Origin: Falsiroseomonas sp038250135 | GTDB lineage: Bacteria > Pseudomonadota > Alphaproteobacteria > Acetobacterales > Acetobacteraceae | Reading direction: 5' to 3' | Assembly: GCA_038250135.1 (NCBI GenBank) | Contig: JBBSCP010000319.1 | Location: 1 to 5,681 of the forward strand | Length of the DNA stretch: 5,681 nucleotides | Shown here: positions 5,613 through 5,681 of the stretch, one piece after another | Position numbering within the stretch: position 1 is the stretch's first letter | Layout of the letters: each line of letters starts with the position of its first letter | Position numbers and translations under genes: made by a program | Notes under the pieces: model-generated | The model's database searches: none | The model's input: only the letters and a program-made list of their open reading frames with translations | What the model was told of the DNA's origin: nothing

Positions 5613-5681
5613 TCAATGCGCGTCCTGGCGCTTTGGTTCGGTCGCCACGGCGTTGTCGAGGGTCACGGTCAGCGCCAGGCC
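5613..5681 (-). CDS. 3' end of an unrecognised minus-strand gene
   Basis: The minus strand is open from the window edge to a TGA at 5615-5613, giving 22 codons that begin GLALTVTLDNAVATEP and end KRQDAH. Nineteen of the 22 codons end in G or C, and the composition is protein-like with a hydrophilic tail, as expected for a C-terminus. Too little is visible to name a family. If real, it runs in the same direction as the glycosyltransferase, 140 bp upstream of it, and the two could share a transcript. The opposite strand offers a competing short frame from an ATG at 5616, judged less likely. Confidence 0.4.
   Translation of the reverse strand, partial: GLALTVTLDNAVATEPKRQDAH

Noticed and set aside
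5624..5679. 9-bp inverted repeat CCTGGCGCT ... AGCGCCAGG
   Set aside because: The arms are 38 nt apart and lie within a probable coding region rich in such words; this is likely coincidence.
5616..5681. Plus-strand frame from an ATG at 5616 running off the window (MRVLALWFGRHG...)
   Set aside because: GGGGA lies only 3 nt upstream and fewer codons end in G/C than in the opposing minus-strand frame, which also ends in a natural hydrophilic tail. It cannot be fully excluded.

Overview
The window is very GC-rich, and its clear genes use codons ending almost always in G or C. Together with the gene families present, this suggests a high-GC proteobacterium, most likely an alphaproteobacterium of the Acetobacteraceae (Roseomonas-like) type. 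That placement is an inference from composition, gene content and the style of the intergenic hairpins. No marker gene confirms it.

Layout: (1) 1-355 holds the 3' end of an unrecognised plus-strand reading frame. Its codon-phase signal switches near base 175, so it may be frameshifted. (2) 350-2641, minus strand, encodes a complete molybdopterin-binding (large) subunit of a xanthine dehydrogenase / CO dehydrogenase-family hydroxylase. No FAD or 2Fe-2S subunit gene is visible beside it. (3) 2642-3279 is a long divergent intergenic region. It carries two GC-rich hairpins, short gene-like scraps that resolve into no intact gene, and a possible 26-codon leader ORF whose stop overlaps the next start codon as ATGA. 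(4) 3280-4323, plus strand, encodes an exported NMT1/SsuA-type ABC transporter substrate-binding protein with a twin-arginine-like signal. Its permease and ATPase genes are not in the window. (5) 4324-5472, minus strand, encodes a glycosyltransferase family 61 (DUF563) protein. It abuts the binding-protein gene with no gap, and the two stop codons form one TGATCA palindrome. (6) 5473-5681 carries a 15-bp tandem repeat array and then the likely 3' end of another minus-strand gene that leaves the window.

The divergent hydroxylase and binding-protein genes could share a pathway, with the transporter importing a heterocyclic or aromatic compound that the Mo-enzyme hydroxylates. This rests on orientation alone. 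The glycosyltransferase has no evident link to them and probably belongs to a neighbouring cell-surface polysaccharide locus. I found no CRISPR array, RNA gene, intact insertion sequence or defence system. The window looks mostly like ordinary accessory metabolism, and the points worth a second look are structural details.
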